A stretch of DNA of 64,000 nt from Brenneria alni (GTDB lineage Bacteria > Pseudomonadota > Gammaproteobacteria > Enterobacterales > Enterobacteriaceae). Numbering within the stretch: position 1 is the stretch's first letter; each line of letters opens with the position of its first letter. Both the position numbers and the translations under genes were made by a program. The DNA lies in assembly GCF_003666245.1 (NCBI RefSeq), contig NZ_MJLZ01000001.1:186001-250000 (forward strand), written 5' to 3'. Positions 1 to 10,881 of the stretch are shown one piece after another. Under the pieces are notes generated by a model. That model worked only from the letters and a program-made list of their open reading frames with translations. It was not told the origin of the DNA and searched no databases.

Positions 1-194
1 GCCAGTACACTGTAAGGAATAAACGGCTTCTGATACGCCCTTGCTTTCCATCCGAAAAGACGATTTGGCAACAGTTAAAGAAATGCAGCCGACATCACAA
101 CTGAAACGCTTCAGCTAGCATAAACGAATTAAGCGGTAAAAGAAATATTCTCACTCGACAAGCGCCAGAAGAGTGACGTATGTCATAAAATGCC

Positions 195-247
195 GACGTT
201 GCGCAGCAACGGCCCGAAGGGGGCCGGGCAGGACGCCCGGCATAAAA
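195..247. repeat. REP-like GC-rich hairpin repeat, copy 1
   Basis: The core GGCCCGAAGGGGGCCGGGCA, followed by GGACGCCCGGCATAAAA, occurs here and again at 283-320. A diverged copy lies at 17270-17345. The core can fold into a GC-rich hairpin, as in REP-type intergenic repeats. The rest of the gene-free stretch 1-389 shows no coding frame I can support. Confidence 0.7.
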
Positions 248-253
248 AATCAT

Positions 254-320
254 CGGGAGTGATTTTAAACGCCGCTTGCGGCGGCCCGAAGGGGGCCGGG
301 CAGGACGCCCGGCATAAAAA
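254..320. repeat. REP-like GC-rich hairpin repeat, copy 2
   Basis: This is a longer copy. A CGGGAGTGATTTTAAACG lead is followed by a CGCCGCTTGCGGCG palindrome and then the same core as copy 1. The same three-part layout is seen between yjeT and hflC at 17270-17345, so the lead and the palindrome belong to the element. Confidence 0.75.
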
Positions 321-321
321 T

Positions 322-343
322 GCCGCCTGATAACCCAGGCGGC
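322..343 (-). terminator. Rho-independent terminator of tktA
   Basis: A perfect 8-bp stem, GCCGCCTG/CAGGCGGC, with a 6-base loop. On the minus strand it is followed by ATTTTTATG. It sits 46 bases past the tktA stop codon, as expected for the end of that transcript. Confidence 0.75.
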
Positions 344-389
344 CTTGATGACTATTTCACTTGTGCAGAAAATCGCACGGGCTCGGAAC

Positions 390-2384
390 TTACTTTAACA
401 ACGCCTTGGCCTTTGCCACCACGTTATCGACCGTGAAGCCGAATTCCTCAAACAGCAGCTCTGCCGGGGCGGATTCACCGAAGCTGTGCATACCGACGAT
501 GTCACCGTTCAGACCGACATACTTGTACCAGTAGTCCGCGATACTCGCTTCAATCGCCACACGTGCCGATACCGCTTTCGGCAGCACCGCTTCACGGTAG
601 GCTGCATCCTGCTTGTCGAATGCGTCGGTGGACGGCATCGATACCACGCGAACCTTGTGCCCTTCCGCCGTCAGCTTGTCGTATGCCCCCACCGCCAGTT
701 CTACTTCAGAACCGGTGGCAATCAGGATCACATCCGGCTGACCAGCGCTGTCTTTCAGCACATACGCGCCTTTCGCCACATCAGCCAATTGCTGCGCGGT
801 ACGCTCTTGTTGAGCCAGATTCTGACGCGACAGGATCAGCGCCGTTGGACCATCCTGCCGCTCAATGGCATATTTCCACGCCACTGCCGTTTCCACCTGA
901 TCTGCCGGACGCCAGGTACTCATATTGGGCGTCACACGCAGACTGGCTAACTGTTCAACCGGCTGGTGAGTCGGGCCGTCTTCACCCAGACCAATGGAGT
1001 CATGGGTATAAACGTAAATGCTGCGGATTTTCATCAGCGCCGCCATACGCACGGCATTACGTGCATATTCCACAAACATCAGGAACGTAGCGGTATAGGG
1101 CACGAAACCACCGTGCAACGCAATGCCGTTAGCAATCGCCGTCATACCGAACTCGCGCACACCGTAGTGGATATAGTTGCCGGCATGATCTTTATCCAGC
1201 GATTTGGAGCCAGACCAGATGGTCAGGTTGCTTGGAGCCAGGTCGGCGGAACCGCCCAAAAACTCAGGCAGGAGTTTACCGTAGGCTTCCAGCGTATTCT
1301 GCGAAGCCTTACGGCTGGCAATTTTTGCCGGATTAGCTTGCAACTGCTCAATGAATTTCTGGGCGTCAGCCTGCCAATTATCCGGCAAAGTACCGTCAGT
1401 ACGGCGCTTAAATTCCGCGGCCAGATCCGGGTAAGCGCTGGCATAAGCAGCAAATGACGCATCCCAGGCGGCTTCTTTACGCTGGCCGGCGGCTTTCGCA
1501 TCCCACTCGGCGTAAATCTCTGGTGGAATTTCAAACGGAGGGTATTTCCAACCCAGTTGCTCGCGGGACGCCGCGACTTCGCTGTCGCCCAGCGGCGCAC
1601 CGTGTGAGTCGTGAGTACCGGCCTTGTTCGGTGAACCGAAACCGATTACCGTTTTGCACATCAGCAGTGACGGTTTGTCGGTAACCAGCCGGGCTTCGCT
1701 GATGGCGCGCTTGATGGCCTCCGCATCGTGACCGTCCACACCGCGTATCACATGCCAGCCATAGGCTTCAAAACGAGCGGCCGTATCATCGGTAAACCAG
1801 CCCTCAACGTGGCCGTCAATAGAGATGCCGTTGTCATCATAAAACGCGGTCAACTTACCAAGTTTCATGGTGCCCGCCAGCGAGCAGACCTCGTGGGAAA
1901 TCCCTTCCATCATGCAGCCATCACCCAGGAAAGTATAGGTATGATGGTCAACAATCTCATGGCCGGGGCGGTTAAACTGTGCAGCCAGCGTGCGCTCGGC
2001 AATCGCCAAGCCGACTGCGTTGGCAATGCCCTGGCCCAGCGGCCCCGTAGTGGTTTCCACGCCAGCGGTGTAACCGTATTCCGGGTGGCCGGGGGTTTTG
2101 GAATGCAACTGACGGAAGTTTTTCAACTCTTCTATGGACAGATCATAGCCAGTCAGGTGCAGCAGGCTGTAAATCAGCATTGAGGCATGACCGTTGGACA
2201 GCACAAAGCGGTCGCGGTTAGCCCAGTGTGGGTTAACAGGGTTATGGTTAAGGTAATCGCGCCACAGGACTTCGGCGATATCCGCCATGCCCATCGGGGC
2301 GCCCGGATGACCGGATTTCGCTTTTTGTACACCATCCATACTCAGCGCACGGATAGCATTGGCAAGTTCTTTACGAGAGGACAT
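390..2384 (-). CDS. tktA: Transketolase
   Basis: Transketolase moves two-carbon ketol units between sugar phosphates in the non-oxidative pentose phosphate pathway, using thiamine diphosphate. The 664-residue product is full length for the bacterial enzyme. It shows the N-terminal GHPGAPMG motif (H26 region) and the thiamine-binding GDGCMMEG segment near residue 154. The later pyrimidine-binding domain ([13 protein letters not shown]) and the C-terminal domain are also present. The gene lies next to loiP and speA, the conserved tktA-speA neighbourhood of Enterobacterales, which supports tktA over tktB. It appears to be transcribed alone, with its own terminator. Confidence 0.97.
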   Translation of the reverse strand: MSSRKELANAIRALSMDGVQKAKSGHPGAPMGMADIAEVLWRDYLNHNPVNPHWANRDRFVLSNGHASMLIYSLLHLTGYDLSIEELKNFRQLHSKTPGHPEYGYTAGVETTTGPLGQGIANAVGLAIAERTLAAQFNRPGHEIVDHHTYTFLGDGCMMEGISHEVCSLAGTMKLGKLTAFYDDNGISIDGHVEGWFTDDTAARFEAYGWHVIRGVDGHDAEAIKRAISEARLVTDKPSLLMCKTVIGFGSPNKAGTHDSHGAPLGDSEVAASREQLGWKYPPFEIPPEIYAEWDAKAAGQRKEAAWDASFAAYASAYPDLAAEFKRRTDGTLPDNWQADAQKFIEQLQANPAKIASRKASQNTLEAYGKLLPEFLGGSADLAPSNLTIWSGSKSLDKDHAGNYIHYGVREFGMTAIANGIALHGGFVPYTATFLMFVEYARNAVRMAALMKIRSIYVYTHDSIGLGEDGPTHQPVEQLASLRVTPNMSTWRPADQVETAVAWKYAIERQDGPTALILSRQNLAQQERTAQQLADVAKGAYVLKDSAGQPDVILIATGSEVELAVGAYDKLTAEGHKVRVVSMPSTDAFDKQDAAYREAVLPKAVSARVAIEASIADYWYKYVGLNGDIVGMHSFGESAPAELLFEEFGFTVDNVVAKAKALLK

Positions 2385-2740
2385 GCTTTACTCCAGATCG
2401 GATTGAACAGATGTCTTGTCAGACATACGATATATTAATCAATGTGTTATATAAGAAAGGCAAAGAAAATATGATTACAAATGTACATCAAAATCAAGGT
2501 GAATGCACATGGAACTGTATGCAAAAAAAAGGATTTGATGACTAACAAATCGGCCACTATTTTTCTGGCGATCCAACCGTTGACCACACTGCCATTTATT
2601 ATGCTTTATCTTATGGTTAACGCTGGACATAAATCACAATTCCCTCCTATGAATGATGCTTTTCAGTTATCATTCCGTTCGCTTTTTCTTTAATATATAC
2701 AACCCAATATACTGCATCACTATCGTAGGAAGATGATATT
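2385..2740. other. Divergent intergenic region tktA/loiP
   Basis: About 356 AT-rich bases separate two divergent genes and should hold both promoters. A short frame at 2481-2693 lacks a convincing ribosome site and family resemblance, so it is not called. I see no repeat or hairpin of note. Confidence 0.5.
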
Positions 2741-3493
2741 ATGACAATCCGCACTTCTTTGCTGGCACTGTGTATCACCACATTATTAAGTGGTTGCCAA
2801 AACCTTGACACCAGCACATTGATGCAGTCCGGCGCCCAGGCTTTTCAGGCTGCCACCCTGAGTGACGAACAGGTGAAAACTCTCAGCACACAATCCTGTG
2901 AGCAAATGGATAAAGAAGGGAAAGTTGCGCCCGCCAGCAGCGAATACACCAAGCGGCTGGATAAAATTGCCGATGCGTTAGGCCACAACATCGACGGCAC
3001 GCCAGCCAACTATAAAGTCTATCTGACAGAAGATGTGAACGCCTGGGCGATGGCTAATGGCTGTATCCGGGTTTACAGCGGCCTGATGGATATCATGACA
3101 GATAATGAGATCGAGGGGGTTCTGGGCCATGAAATGGGTCACGTTTCACTCGGACACACTCGTAAAGCAATGCAGATTGCTTACGCAGCGACAGCAACAC
3201 GTACCGCTATCGCTTCCGCTGGCGGTGTCGCGGCCACTTTATCGCAATCTCAACTTGCCGATCTGGGTGAAAAACTGGTCAATGCACAATTTTCGCAGGT
3301 ACAAGAGAAGCAGGCCGATGATTATTCGTTTGATCTCTTGAAGAAACGTGGAATCAAGCCTGAAGGGCTGGCAACCAGCTTTGAGAAATTGGCCAAGCTG
3401 GATGCCGGGCGTCAAAGCAGCATGTTTGATTCCCATCCATCATCAGAAGAACGAGCTAAACATATTCGTGAACGTATTGCTTCTGAAAAGTAA
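2741..3493 (+). CDS. loiP: Metalloprotease LoiP, outer-membrane lipoprotein
   Basis: This is a zinc metalloprotease of the M48 family (E. coli LoiP/YggG), anchored in the outer membrane and linked to low-osmolarity survival and envelope quality control. The N-terminus has a lipoprotein signal ending at LLSGC, with the lipidated cysteine at position 19. The zinc site HEMGH lies at residues 130-134, with a likely third ligand at E189 in EKQADDYSFDLL. The length of 250 residues is typical. The strong AGGAAG ahead of the ATG supports this start. It is a single-gene unit facing away from tktA. Confidence 0.93.
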   Translation: MTIRTSLLALCITTLLSGCQNLDTSTLMQSGAQAFQAATLSDEQVKTLSTQSCEQMDKEGKVAPASSEYTKRLDKIADALGHNIDGTPANYKVYLTEDVNAWAMANGCIRVYSGLMDIMTDNEIEGVLGHEMGHVSLGHTRKAMQIAYAATATRTAIASAGGVAATLSQSQLADLGEKLVNAQFSQVQEKQADDYSFDLLKKRGIKPEGLATSFEKLAKLDAGRQSSMFDSHPSSEERAKHIRERIASEK

Positions 3494-4013
3494 TATTTTC
3501 CGGGTTTAATTACCATTAGCCGCTGAAAGCAATTCATCCATCCGGCGTCTGATATCTTCGGGCGCCTTAATGAAAGCCTGTCGCTGGTTTCTCGCTACTG
3601 AACTAATATCAGGTAATGCATCATGTAAATACGCTTATCAACTTAATGCAGCACCACAATAATAGGGTGGTCTACATGTTTTTTGATAGGTTAAGCCAAT
3701 CAAAAAATAAAAACGATAGGTTTAAATGATAATTAATCTCTGTAAGATGATGCTTTTAATAGGTTGTATCGATCTATTTAAAGATAGCAATGATTTTACA
3801 AATCAATCATACTATGAAACACATGATAAAAAATTTACTAATATAATCATAACGATACAGATTAAATGTTTTGCCATTCCGACGCTTTTCCAAGATATCC
3901 ATTTTATAGAGATTTAAAAAACACCTTAAATTAACATTTTTTAACGATTGAACAACACGGGCAACATTAACAATCATTATTGGTTTATGTTCTTTTTTTA
4001 AATAAACTTTTAT
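3494..4013. other. Intergenic region loiP to LuxR-type gene
   Basis: A 520-base gap, strongly AT-rich towards the right end. On the minus strand, 3510-3610 keeps an open frame reading ..ARNQRQAFIKAPEDIRRRMDELL.., possibly the tail of a decayed gene, but it is too short to assign. The AT-rich right part would suit H-NS-type silencing of the downstream regulator; this is inference. Confidence 0.4.
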
Positions 4014-4643
4014 GTGTTAAAAATCATGGACGTCAGAATTTTCAGCAAATGTCATTTTACAATCGTAGGCTTACGAGAAGTCTTATCCAGCACGCCTATG
4101 CTATCTGTAAAACCTGCTAATAGGTTTACGCTGCCGCAAGGAAGAAAAAAGTGTATTTTTATCATTGATGGCAGCAGCGAAGGGTTTGAAGAATATTATG
4201 AGTCGGTAAGGACGTCTTTTTACGAGATGGCCGCATCATTCATTATCATCAATAACTCACCCTATCATCCTCCAGTGTGTATCGATGAAAAAACGATTCT
4301 TATTTCTAAATCATCACCGATAGATGCTTTTTATAAATTGCTGGACGTCATACCGCCCCATACTCGGCATTTATTCAATCCAGTCAGATTATCCAAATCA
4401 GAGTATGCCGTTTTTCATTATTGGATTTTGGGCTATACCGCAGAATCAATCTCAGAAATCATTGGGCTAAATAAAAAATCAGTATTGAACAGTAAATCAA
4501 GATTACTGAATAAATATGGTGTTCAGGATAAGAACTCGCTACTGATCATTGCAAAAATTCTCTTCAGAGAGAGCATTGCCGGAAAGCCGCCTTGTTCGTC
4601 TGAATCAACAAAAGATATCGGTGAGGTGGGGTCGTTGGCGTGA
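4014..4643 (+). CDS. LuxR/FixJ-type HTH transcriptional regulator
   Basis: The C-terminal part (about residues 125-185) reads as a LuxR-type helix-turn-helix: LSKSEYAVFHYWILGYTAES, then ISEIIGLNKKSVLNSKSRLL. The N-terminal half has no clear receiver-domain aspartate signature. This resembles the RcsA/BglJ/EcpR class of unphosphorylated LuxR-type regulators of Enterobacterales. The longest frame starts at GTG 4014, but ATG 4026 is equally possible because neither has a strong ribosome site. It is AT-richer than its neighbours and sits where speB would be expected near speA, so it was probably acquired. Its target is unknown. Confidence 0.75.
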   Translation: MLKIMDVRIFSKCHFTIVGLREVLSSTPMLSVKPANRFTLPQGRKKCIFIIDGSSEGFEEYYESVRTSFYEMAASFIIINNSPYHPPVCIDEKTILISKSSPIDAFYKLLDVIPPHTRHLFNPVRLSKSEYAVFHYWILGYTAESISEIIGLNKKSVLNSKSRLLNKYGVQDKNSLLIIAKILFRESIAGKPPCSSESTKDIGEVGSLA

Positions 4644-4700
4644 GGTGAAAAATATCAAACAAGGGGATGCGTATAACCACCCATCCCCTGCTGATAAACG

Positions 4701-6680
4701 TTATTCGTCTTCTAAATAAGTATAACCATAAAGACCGGTTTCAAACTCTTCCAGAAACTGCGCCTGAAGTTCCACATCCAGTTCGGTGGCTTTTACCTGA
4801 TCGCGGAAACGAGCCATCAACACTTCAGGATCGAGCTGAACATATTCCAGCATATCCGCGACGGTATTCCCTTCGTCAGATTCTTCAATCTCAACGGAGC
4901 CATCCTGAAAAACGAACACGTCAACCGTCGCCGTATCACCAAACAGGTTATGCATATTCCCCAGAATTTCCTGGTAAGCGCCGACCATGAAAAACCCCAA
5001 TAAAGGCGGGTTATCAGGATCATACGGCGGCATTGGCATCGTGGCTGCGATACCATCACCATCAACATAATGATCGATGGTGCCATCCGAATCACAGGTA
5101 ATATCCAACAATACAGCACGGCGCTCAGGTGGTTTATCCAGCCCTTCCAGCGGCATGACCGGGAACAACTGATCGATTCCCCACGCATCCGGCATAGACT
5201 GGAAAAGCGAAAAATTCACGTACAGCTTGTCGGCCATGCGCTCCTGTAGCTCATCAATAATCGGCCGATGGGCACGATTACTGGGATCCAACTGCATCTG
5301 GATTTCCCGGCAGATACTCAGATACAGTTGCTCTGCCTGCGCTCGCTGGGTTAAGTCCAGCATACCGTGCGTATATTGGGTATGCACATCATGCAAATCC
5401 ATCTGGCTATCATGCAACCATTCACGCAGTGAACGACGTTTGCCAGGCTGCTTAATTTCCTGCCAGGTTGACCACAGGCTTTCTAACGCACGCGGGGCAT
5501 CTTCTTCAGGCGCAGAAGGTTCGCTGAATTCATTACGTTCTACCCCGATGATATTGGAAACCAGTACGGTGTGATGTGCCGTCACCGCACGACCTGACTC
5601 CGTGATAACCGTTGGGTGCGGTAGGCCATATTCATTACAGGCATCACCAATCCCCCAAATCACATTATTGGCATATTCATTCAGGCCATAGTTCACCGAG
5701 CAGTCCGACTGAGAACGGGTTCCTTCATAATCCACCCCAAGGCCACCCCCTACGTCGAAACACTGAATATTGACACCCAGTTTGTGCAATTCAACGTAGA
5801 AACGAGCGGACTCACGTACTCCCGTGGCAATATCACGAATATTCGCCAACTGGGAACCGAGATGGAAATGCAGAAGCTGTAGACTATCCAGCCGTCCGGC
5901 TGCACGCAGCATTTCAACCAATTGCAGCACCTGAACCGCCGCCAGACCGAATTTGGATTTTTCGCCGCCGCTGGACTGCCATTTGCCCGATCCCTGAGAG
6001 GCCAGGCGCGCACGAACACCAAGACGAGGCACCACGTTCAGGCGCTCGGCCTCTTCCAGCACCAGCTTAATTTCGGACATTTTTTCAATGACCAGATAAA
6101 CTTTGTGCCCCAGTTTTTCACCGATCAACGCCAGGCGGATGTACTCACGGTCTTTATAACCGTTACATACGATCACAGTACGCGTCATACCGGCATGGCC
6201 CAACACCGCCATTAACTCCGCCTTTGAACCCGCCTCCAGCCCCATTGGCTCACCGGAAGTCACCAGCGATTCAATGACGCGGCGATGCTGGTTAACTTTG
6301 ATGGGATAAACCAGAAAGTAACCACCTTGGTAGCCAAACGATTCGCGTGCCTGTTTAAACGCCGCATTAATGGAGCGCAGACGATGCTGGAGGATTTGCG
6401 GAAAGCAAAACAGTGCCGGCAAACGTTGATGGTTTTCTTCCTGCAAATCCTTAACCAGCATGGCCAGATCGACGCGGGCTTCCGGCACATCGGGATCCGG
6501 GCAGACACTGATATGCCCTAACTCATTGACGTCGTAGTAATTATTACCCCACCAGGCAATATTATAAGTACGAAGCATTTCGCTGGCATTGCGGTCATTC
6601 ATGGCAACCTCTTGCATAGAGCGCAAATTTTCATGTTTACCCGTCGCTGACGAGCCGTGATGAATCATGCCGTCAGACAT
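4701..6680 (-). CDS. speA: Biosynthetic arginine decarboxylase
   Basis: SpeA decarboxylates arginine to agmatine, the first step of the agmatine route to putrescine, using pyridoxal phosphate. The product has 659 residues, matching the E. coli enzyme (658). The PLP-binding lysine is K128 in [15 protein letters not shown], and the conserved HFHLGSQ and [10 protein letters not shown] segments follow. The N-terminal block [16 protein letters not shown] is diagnostic. speB (agmatinase), the usual downstream partner, is not next to it here, so agmatine must be processed by a gene elsewhere. Confidence 0.97.
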   Translation of the reverse strand: MSDGMIHHGSSATGKHENLRSMQEVAMNDRNASEMLRTYNIAWWGNNYYDVNELGHISVCPDPDVPEARVDLAMLVKDLQEENHQRLPALFCFPQILQHRLRSINAAFKQARESFGYQGGYFLVYPIKVNQHRRVIESLVTSGEPMGLEAGSKAELMAVLGHAGMTRTVIVCNGYKDREYIRLALIGEKLGHKVYLVIEKMSEIKLVLEEAERLNVVPRLGVRARLASQGSGKWQSSGGEKSKFGLAAVQVLQLVEMLRAAGRLDSLQLLHFHLGSQLANIRDIATGVRESARFYVELHKLGVNIQCFDVGGGLGVDYEGTRSQSDCSVNYGLNEYANNVIWGIGDACNEYGLPHPTVITESGRAVTAHHTVLVSNIIGVERNEFSEPSAPEEDAPRALESLWSTWQEIKQPGKRRSLREWLHDSQMDLHDVHTQYTHGMLDLTQRAQAEQLYLSICREIQMQLDPSNRAHRPIIDELQERMADKLYVNFSLFQSMPDAWGIDQLFPVMPLEGLDKPPERRAVLLDITCDSDGTIDHYVDGDGIAATMPMPPYDPDNPPLLGFFMVGAYQEILGNMHNLFGDTATVDVFVFQDGSVEIEESDEGNTVADMLEYVQLDPEVLMARFRDQVKATELDVELQAQFLEEFETGLYGYTYLEDE

Positions 6681-7434
6681 AACGAACCTCTTCTTTTATA
6701 CTGCTGATCGCATCAATACCTGAATAAACAGCCTGCATAAACCTATCTGTAACATTCAGCGCCGACAGTGAAAACATCGTCAGTAAAACACCCGGCTGAA
6801 TACAGTATGCCGCCGTTTTATTACTCTTATTAGTGTAAAACACGTTGTCAGACTCCGTGGTACGGGTCAGTGAAAACTCGTTGTGAAAATCACAGGAAAA
6901 TTATTGCCAGAGGAGCGTCTACGCGTCTGGCCCAGGGAATAGAGTCAGGGGTTAACCAGCCCTGGAGTCCTGTGTCGAATTCAAAGACAGGCAACTTCGG
7001 GCAAACAAAAAGAAGGGTTGAGCGGCTGACGCTATAGCGTCAAAAGAAAAGCGTTGCGAACGCAACACACTCAGTAAACAACGGATCATTAATCCTATCA
7101 CCTCCACGCGCGCCGCAAGGTATGCGGTCAGCTATCAATGAAACAGTCCACGACGACATATACCCTCTAGATTGCAAGATGCAGGGTATAACGGGTAACA
7201 AACCGCTCGCCGTTTATACAGATATGACACTGGAAAAGCAAAATGAAAATATCCCAGCCGCCTATTACAGAATAAAAAATCGCCGATGATTAAAAACGAT
7301 ATGGGCAGTTAAAACTAAAAACTGCTGGCAATGGGGCTAAAATGTGACCTAGAATAGCCATCCAGATGTTAATCCATCTATACCGATTAACTGATACACT
7401 GCTTAACGGCTTTGATTTGAAGGTAAAGAAACTC
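6681..7434. other. Divergent intergenic region speA/metK
   Basis: About 750 bases lie between divergent speA and metK. They include two small palindromes, TGACGCTATAGCGTCA at 7027-7042 and GCGTTGCGAACGC at 7051-7063, probably in the speA leader. Near 7351-7375, CCAGATGTTAATCCATCTAT loosely resembles tandem MetJ boxes, as expected upstream of metK, but the match is weak. No open frame here looks like a gene. Confidence 0.45.
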
Positions 7435-8586
7435 ATGGCTAAACACCTTTTTACGTCCGAGTCCGTCTCTGAAGGACATCCTGACAAAATTGCTGACCAG
7501 ATTTCTGATGCAGTCCTTGACGCCATTCTGGAGCAAGATCCCAGGGCTCGTGTCGCTTGCGAAACTTACGTAAAAACCGGCATGGTGTTAGTCGGTGGTG
7601 AAATCACGACCAGCGCCTGGGTAGATATTGAAGAAATTACGCGCCGCACCATACGCGATATTGGCTACGTTAATTCCGAAATGGGGTTTGACGCCCATTC
7701 CTGCGCGGTACTGAGCGCCATTGGCAAACAGTCTCCTGATATTAATCAAGGCGTCGATCGCAGCAATCCGCTGGAACAAGGCGCGGGCGATCAGGGCCTG
7801 ATGTTTGGTTACGCGACCAACGAGACGGATGTGCTGATGCCTGCACCGATCACCTACGCCCATCGTCTGGTTCAACGTCAGTCTGAAGTGCGTAAAAATG
7901 GTACGCTGCCGTGGCTGCGCCCGGATGCAAAAAGCCAGGTCACGTTCTTGTATGACGACGGTAAAATTGCCGGTATCGACGCGGTTGTTCTATCAACTCA
8001 GCATTCCGAAGATATTGCACAGAAAGATCTGCATGAAGCAGTAATGGAAGAGATCATCAAACCCGTTCTTCCGGCTGAATGGCTCACTGCCAGCACAAAA
8101 TTCTTCATCAACCCGACCGGGCGTTTCGTCATCGGCGGCCCAATGGGTGACTGCGGTCTGACCGGCCGTAAAATTATTGTGGATACCTACGGTGGCGCTG
8201 CCCGGCACGGTGGGGGAGCTTTCTCGGGTAAGGATCCATCAAAAGTGGACCGCTCCGCCGCTTATGCCGCACGCTATGTAGCTAAAAACATTGTTGCCGC
8301 CGGTCTGGCCGATCGTTGTGAAATTCAGGTGTCTTACGCTATCGGCGTAGCTGAACCGACGTCCATCATGATAGAAAACTTCGGCACAGAGAAAATTTCA
8401 ACTGAGCAGCTTACTCTGCTGGTACGTGAATTCTTCGATCTGCGTCCATACGGTTTAATCCAGATGCTGGATCTTCTGCATCCGATCTATCAGGAAACCG
8501 CCGCTTACGGTCACTTTGGTCGTGAACACTTCCCGTGGGAAAAAACCGATAAAGCCGCACAGTTGCGTGAAGCTGCAGGCTTGTAA
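7435..8586 (+). CDS. metK: S-adenosylmethionine synthase
   Basis: MetK makes S-adenosylmethionine, the main methyl donor, from methionine and ATP. The 383-residue product shows [12 protein letters not shown] near residue 14, [13 protein letters not shown], and the phosphate-binding [19 protein letters not shown] segment. Start choice: an in-frame extension reaches back to 7366, but family N-termini begin [16 protein letters not shown], which places the start at ATG 7435. The gene is followed by a strong terminator. Confidence 0.97.
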   Translation: MAKHLFTSESVSEGHPDKIADQISDAVLDAILEQDPRARVACETYVKTGMVLVGGEITTSAWVDIEEITRRTIRDIGYVNSEMGFDAHSCAVLSAIGKQSPDINQGVDRSNPLEQGAGDQGLMFGYATNETDVLMPAPITYAHRLVQRQSEVRKNGTLPWLRPDAKSQVTFLYDDGKIAGIDAVVLSTQHSEDIAQKDLHEAVMEEIIKPVLPAEWLTASTKFFINPTGRFVIGGPMGDCGLTGRKIIVDTYGGAARHGGGAFSGKDPSKVDRSAAYAARYVAKNIVAAGLADRCEIQVSYAIGVAEPTSIMIENFGTEKISTEQLTLLVREFFDLRPYGLIQMLDLLHPIYQETAAYGHFGREHFPWEKTDKAAQLREAAGL

Positions 8587-8608
8587 TAACGTTTTCTGAA
8601 CAGTCTGA

Positions 8609-8637
8609 ACGGCGAACAATAGTTCGCCGTTTTTTTG
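8609..8637 (+). terminator. Rho-independent terminator of metK
   Basis: A perfect 9-bp stem ACGGCGAAC/GTTCGCCGT with an AATA loop, followed by seven T residues. It begins about 22 bases after the metK stop codon. Confidence 0.9.
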
Positions 8638-8704
8638 TTTATCCGCGCATTGGCCCTTTGTCAACCTCTTGCACTACTGCGTCACCCGTTTTATGCTGCC
8701 TCGC

Positions 8705-9217
8705 ATGAACATTCCAAGAATTCCCATCGCACACCACCAGGCTGTGATGTGTTGCCTGCGTGACAAACTACAGTTGGCTAATCTTGCCCTGAACACGCAT
8801 TACCCTGAACCTGCCGTTAACTACCAGCAACGCGGTTCCACCGCAGGCAGCGCCTGGCTGCAACACTGGGAGATCCGCCTGAACCCAGTGTTGTTACAGG
8901 AAAATAAGCAGACCTTTGTTGATGAAGTGGTGCCACATGAGTTGGCGCATCTGCTGGTATTTGCCCGCTTTGGAAAAGTCGCGCCGCACGGCAAAGAATG
9001 GCGCTGGATGATGGAACATGTGTTACAGACTCCCGCCAGACGGACTCATCGCTTTGCCATAAAATCAGTCCAGGGTAAAACCTTTCCCTACCGATGCGAC
9101 TGCCAGCGGCATGAGTTGACGGTGCGACGTCACAATCGTGTACAGCGTGGCGAAACAGAATATCGCTGTCGACATTGCGGCATAACATTACGTTTCATCG
9201 TAACAAATTCTATTTAA
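8705..9217 (+). CDS. sprT: SprT family zinc metalloprotease-like protein
   Basis: SprT is a small conserved protein with a metalloprotease-type HELAH site (residues 78-82) and a C-terminal zinc ribbon (YRCDC, later YRCRHCG). It belongs to the SprT/Spartan superfamily, whose eukaryotic members cleave DNA-protein crosslinks; the bacterial role is poorly defined. Length is 170 residues. An upstream in-frame start at 8669 exists, but alignment with the family N-terminus favours ATG 8705. It sits between metK and endA as in E. coli, but galP is missing from that interval. Confidence 0.93.
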   Translation: MNIPRIPIAHHQAVMCCLRDKLQLANLALNTHYPEPAVNYQQRGSTAGSAWLQHWEIRLNPVLLQENKQTFVDEVVPHELAHLLVFARFGKVAPHGKEWRWMMEHVLQTPARRTHRFAIKSVQGKTFPYRCDCQRHELTVRRHNRVQRGETEYRCRHCGITLRFIVTNSI

Positions 9218-9315
9218 AAGAAAATTATCAGTATAAAAAACTATTTTTTGCATTTGCCTGCCGAAGTCACATCCGGTAGTCTGCCTGCTTTATTGCCTGT
9301 GGATTATTTTGGAAT

Positions 9316-10014
9316 ATGCTACGCAAAACACTCGTCATCGTCGCTATTGGGCTTAGTCTGATTTCCGCCACTGCCTTTGGTCAAAACATTAATAATTTCA
9401 CTCAGGCAAAGGCGGCGGCGGTAAAGGTCAATCAGGGCGCACCGGGTTCATTTTACTGCGGTTGTGAAATCAAATGGCAAGGGAAAAAAGGTATTCCGGA
9501 TCTCGCCTCCTGTGGTTATCAGGTAAGAAAAAACGAGCTGCGCGCCCACCGCATTGAATGGGAACATGTCGTTCCCGCCTGGCAGTTTGGTCATCAACGT
9601 CAGTGCTGGCAAAATGGCGGAAGAAAAAATTGCAGCAGAGACCCGGTATACCGTGAAATGGAAACCGATTTACATAATCTGCAACCCGCCATCGGCGAAG
9701 TAAACGGCGATCGCGGTAATTTCATGTATGGTCAATGGAATGGTGGAGCAGCGCGGTACGGTCAGTGCGATATGAAAATCGATTTTAAAAACAGACTGGC
9801 GGAACCGCCAGCCCGCGCCCGAGGCGTCATCGCCCGCACCTATTTTTATATGCGGGATCGCTATCAGCTGCGTTTGTCCAGCCAGCAAACCCAACTGTTT
9901 GAAGTCTGGAATAAACAATTCCCGGTCACGCAATGGGAGTGTCTCCGCGACCAGCGCATTGCCGCGAAACAAGGGAATCACAACCCTTACGTTCAACAGG
10001 CTTGCCAGCAATAG
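9316..10014 (+). CDS. endA: Endonuclease I (periplasmic)
   Basis: EndA is a periplasmic or secreted DNA endonuclease of the His-Me finger class. The 232-residue product begins with a cleavable signal peptide of about 22 residues, ending near ATAFG. It carries the catalytic block [14 protein letters not shown] and the [17 protein letters not shown] segment typical of EndA. Paired cysteines fit a disulfide-bonded exported enzyme. Its place between sprT and rsmE is conserved. Confidence 0.95.
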   Translation: MLRKTLVIVAIGLSLISATAFGQNINNFTQAKAAAVKVNQGAPGSFYCGCEIKWQGKKGIPDLASCGYQVRKNELRAHRIEWEHVVPAWQFGHQRQCWQNGGRKNCSRDPVYREMETDLHNLQPAIGEVNGDRGNFMYGQWNGGAARYGQCDMKIDFKNRLAEPPARARGVIARTYFYMRDRYQLRLSSQQTQLFEVWNKQFPVTQWECLRDQRIAAKQGNHNPYVQQACQQ

Positions 10015-10135
10015 CCTGTCTACCTACTATAGCTATTCGCCCGTAAAACCACCGTTGGTCAGGCGGAGGCTTACCGCTATTGGACACCAACCAGTCCGAT
10101 TCAGATTAATACATGATTAAGGTCAGAACATCAGT

Positions 10136-10870
10136 ATGCGAATACCCCGCATTTTTCATCCCGAACCGCTGCCGCTCAAGGGTGGTGAAGTTGAACTGAG
10201 CGAAGATGCCGCCAGCCACGTTGGGCGTGTTCTGCGAATGAACAGTGGGCAGCCGCTACAATTATTCGACGGCAGTAATCACATCTTTGATGCTGAAATC
10301 GTGCTGGCAGGTAAAAAAAGTGTGCGCGTCCGCGTCACAGAAGGTAAGTTGGAAAACAAGGAGTCGCCGTTACACCTGCATCTGGGGCAAGTGATGTCTC
10401 GTGGCGAAAAAATGGAATTCACCATTCAGAAATCCATTGAACTGGGCGTTAACATTATTACTCCCCTGCTTTCTGAACGCTGCGGTATTAAGCTCGATGC
10501 TGAACGTCTGGAAAAAAAGGTCTGCCAGTGGCGGAAAATTGCTATTGCCGCTTGTGAGCAATGCGGTCGCAACCGCCTGCCGGAAGTGCGCCCCGCCACA
10601 ACGCTGGAAGAGTGGTGTGCCGAGCAGGATACGGCGTTAAAACTCAACCTGCATCCACGGGCAACGCAAAGTATTAATACCTTGCCGCTGCCGGTAAGCC
10701 AGGTTCGGCTACTGATCGGCCCGGAGGGAGGTCTTTCCTCCAATGAAATTTCGATGACCTCAGAACATGGATTTACCGACATCCTGCTGGGGCCACGTGT
10801 CTTGCGCACAGAAACCACAGCGCTCACCGCAATTACCGCCTTACAGGTACGTTTCGGCGATCTGGGGTAA
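10136..10870 (+). CDS. rsmE: 16S rRNA (uracil-1498-N3)-methyltransferase
   Basis: RsmE methylates U1498 of 16S rRNA in the ribosome decoding region. This 244-residue SPOUT-fold enzyme shows the SAM-binding knot motifs [13 protein letters not shown] and [15 protein letters not shown] near the C-terminus, and a PUA-like N-terminal domain. The gap to gshB is only 11 bases, so the two are probably co-transcribed. Confidence 0.95.
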   Translation: MRIPRIFHPEPLPLKGGEVELSEDAASHVGRVLRMNSGQPLQLFDGSNHIFDAEIVLAGKKSVRVRVTEGKLENKESPLHLHLGQVMSRGEKMEFTIQKSIELGVNIITPLLSERCGIKLDAERLEKKVCQWRKIAIAACEQCGRNRLPEVRPATTLEEWCAEQDTALKLNLHPRATQSINTLPLPVSQVRLLIGPEGGLSSNEISMTSEHGFTDILLGPRVLRTETTALTAITALQVRFGDLG

Positions 10871-10881
10871 AGGAGAAAATA

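Noticed and set aside
2481-2693. 70-codon frame between tktA and loiP
   Set aside because: No ribosome site and no recognizable protein features; the interval is a divergent promoter region.
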